Below, one piece after another: positions 4,701-5,596 of a stretch of 5,596 nt of DNA. The stretch lies in contig PLTE01000050.1 in assembly GCA_003164375.1 (NCBI GenBank), forward strand, positions 1-5,596, read 5' to 3'. This DNA is from Hyphomicrobiales bacterium (GTDB lineage: Bacteria > Pseudomonadota > Alphaproteobacteria > Rhizobiales > Xanthobacteraceae). How positions within the stretch are numbered: the first letter of the stretch is position 1; the number at the start of each line of letters is the position of its first letter. Both the position numbers and the translations under genes were made by a program. A model generated the notes under the pieces. That model saw only the letters and a program-made list of their open reading frames with translations, did no database searches and was not told where the DNA came from.

Positions 4701-5596
4701 TCGAGCGACCACCACCGCTCGGGAGCGAAATGCCCCGCTGCCTGCTCGATCACTGCACCGAGCGCAAATAACGTCTCTTCCTCGAATGGCCGCCCGATGA
4801 GCTGCAGGCCGAGCGGCAGGCCTTGCGCGTCGAGCCCGCCCGGAACGGCAATGCCCGGCAGTCCGGCCATGTTCACAGTCACGGTGAACACGTCGTTGAG
4901 GTACATCTCGATGGGATCGGAGCTGCCCTTTTCGCCGATTGCAAAGGCAGCCGACGGGGTCGCCGGCGTCAGAATGGCGTGAATGCCATCGGCGAAGCAG
5001 CGTTCGAAATCGCGCTTGATGAGGGTACGCACCTTCTGGGCCTGCAGGTAATAGGCGTCGTAATAACCGGCGGAGAGCACGTAGGTGCCGATCATAATGC
5101 GCCGGCGCACTTCCTTGCCGAAACCGGCAGCGCGAGTGTGCTCATACATGTCGATGATATCGCGTCCGGGAACGCGCAGCCCGTAGCGCACGCCGTCATA
5201 GCGGGCGAGATTGGACGAGGCTTCGGCCGGCGCCACGATGTAGTAGGCCGGCAGCGCGTATTTCGTCATTGGCAGCGAAATATCGACGAGCTCGGCACCG
5301 GCGTCCTTCAGCCATCGCGCGCCTTGCTGCCACAGAGCTTCGATTTCCATCGCCATTCCGGGCATCCGATATTCCTTCGGAACGCCAATTCGCATGCCTT
5401 TGACCGAGGCGCCAATCGCTTTTTCGTAATCGGGCACCGCACGGTCGACGCAGGTCGCGTCCTGCGCATCATAGCCGGCCATCGAACGCAACAGGATGGC
5501 GCAGTCGCGCACGGTACGCGCGAACGGGCCGGCCTGATCGAGCGAAGACGCAAATGCCACGATCCCCCAGCGCGAGCAGCGGCCGTAGGTCGGCTT
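4697..5596 (-). CDS. gatA: Asp-tRNA(Asn)/Glu-tRNA(Gln) amidotransferase subunit A, C-terminal part (5' end outside window)
   Basis: GatA is the amidase subunit of GatCAB. It frees ammonia from glutamine so that GatB can convert misacylated Glu-tRNA(Gln) or Asp-tRNA(Asn), the route used by bacteria lacking GlnRS or AsnRS. The frame is open to the right edge and begins there with KPTYGRCSRWGIVAFASSLDQ-type sequence. The GTG at 5560 therefore encodes an internal Val and is not a start. About 299 residues are visible. Motifs are SSLDQAGPFARTVRD, MRIGVPKEY, APAEASSNLARYDGVRYG, GKEVRRRIMIGTYVLSAGYYDAYYLQAQKVR, ILTPATPSAAFAIGEK, VNMAGLPGIAVPGG and LPLGLQLIGRPFEEETLF. The Ser-Ser-Lys catalytic triad lies upstream, outside the window, so activity cannot be judged directly. 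AEASSNLARYDGVRYG and the C-terminus favour GatA over a general amidase. gatC would be expected upstream, beyond the right edge. The stop overlaps that of the convergent MscS gene. Confidence 0.95.
   Translation of the reverse strand, partial: KPTYGRCSRWGIVAFASSLDQAGPFARTVRDCAILLRSMAGYDAQDATCVDRAVPDYEKAIGASVKGMRIGVPKEYRMPGMAMEIEALWQQGARWLKDAGAELVDISLPMTKYALPAYYIVAPAEASSNLARYDGVRYGLRVPGRDIIDMYEHTRAAGFGKEVRRRIMIGTYVLSAGYYDAYYLQAQKVRTLIKRDFERCFADGIHAILTPATPSAAFAIGEKGSSDPIEMYLNDVFTVTVNMAGLPGIAVPGGLDAQGLPLGLQLIGRPFEEETLFALGAVIEQAAGHFAPERWWSLD

Noticed and set aside
5558..5560. GTG at 5560 as the start of gatA
   Set aside because: The frame continues to the window edge with conserved GatA sequence (KPTYGRCSRWG), so this codon is an internal Val.

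Overview
The window looks like ordinary chromosome from a GC-rich alphaproteobacterium, most likely of the Rhizobiales/Hyphomicrobiales (Bradyrhizobium, Rhodopseudomonas or Xanthobacteraceae-like). The basis is protein resemblance recalled from memory, high third-position GC, a bacterial NDUFA12-type complex I subunit beside a DUF2155 protein, and the grouping accC, aat, DUF2155, NDUFA12, which is typical of that order. No phage, insertion sequence, CRISPR array, rRNA or tRNA was seen.

Layout from left to right: the 3' third of accC (biotin carboxylase, + strand) runs in from the left edge. It meets tail-to-tail a small receiver-only response regulator on the - strand. A gap of about 366 bp (887-1252) follows, with short palindromes, a hairpin and no convincing gene. 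Then come aat (leucyl/phenylalanyl-tRNA-protein transferase, +), a secreted proline-rich DUF2155 protein (-), an NDUFA12-family complex I subunit (-), an MscS-family mechanosensitive channel (+), and the C-terminal part of gatA (-), which runs off the right edge.

The genes are mostly housekeeping: fatty acid synthesis (accC), N-degron tagging (aat), respiration (NDUFA12), osmotic safety (MscS) and Gln-tRNA/Asn-tRNA amidation (gatA). NDUFA12 and DUF2155 lie in the same direction and could be one transcription unit. The other neighbours are convergent or divergent, so they are unlikely to share transcripts. All three convergent junctions are extremely tight (3 bp gap, 6 bp gap, 4 bp overlap), with no room for ordinary terminators between the stops.

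I did not find a clearly new biological system. The points most worth a second look are the orphan response regulator apparently wedged between accC and aat, with an AT-rich 12-bp tandem repeat forming its first codons; a hairpin that would hide the only strong Shine-Dalgarno-like sequence upstream of aat; the tight convergent junctions; and the DUF2155 protein with its long, repeat-built proline-rich linker.
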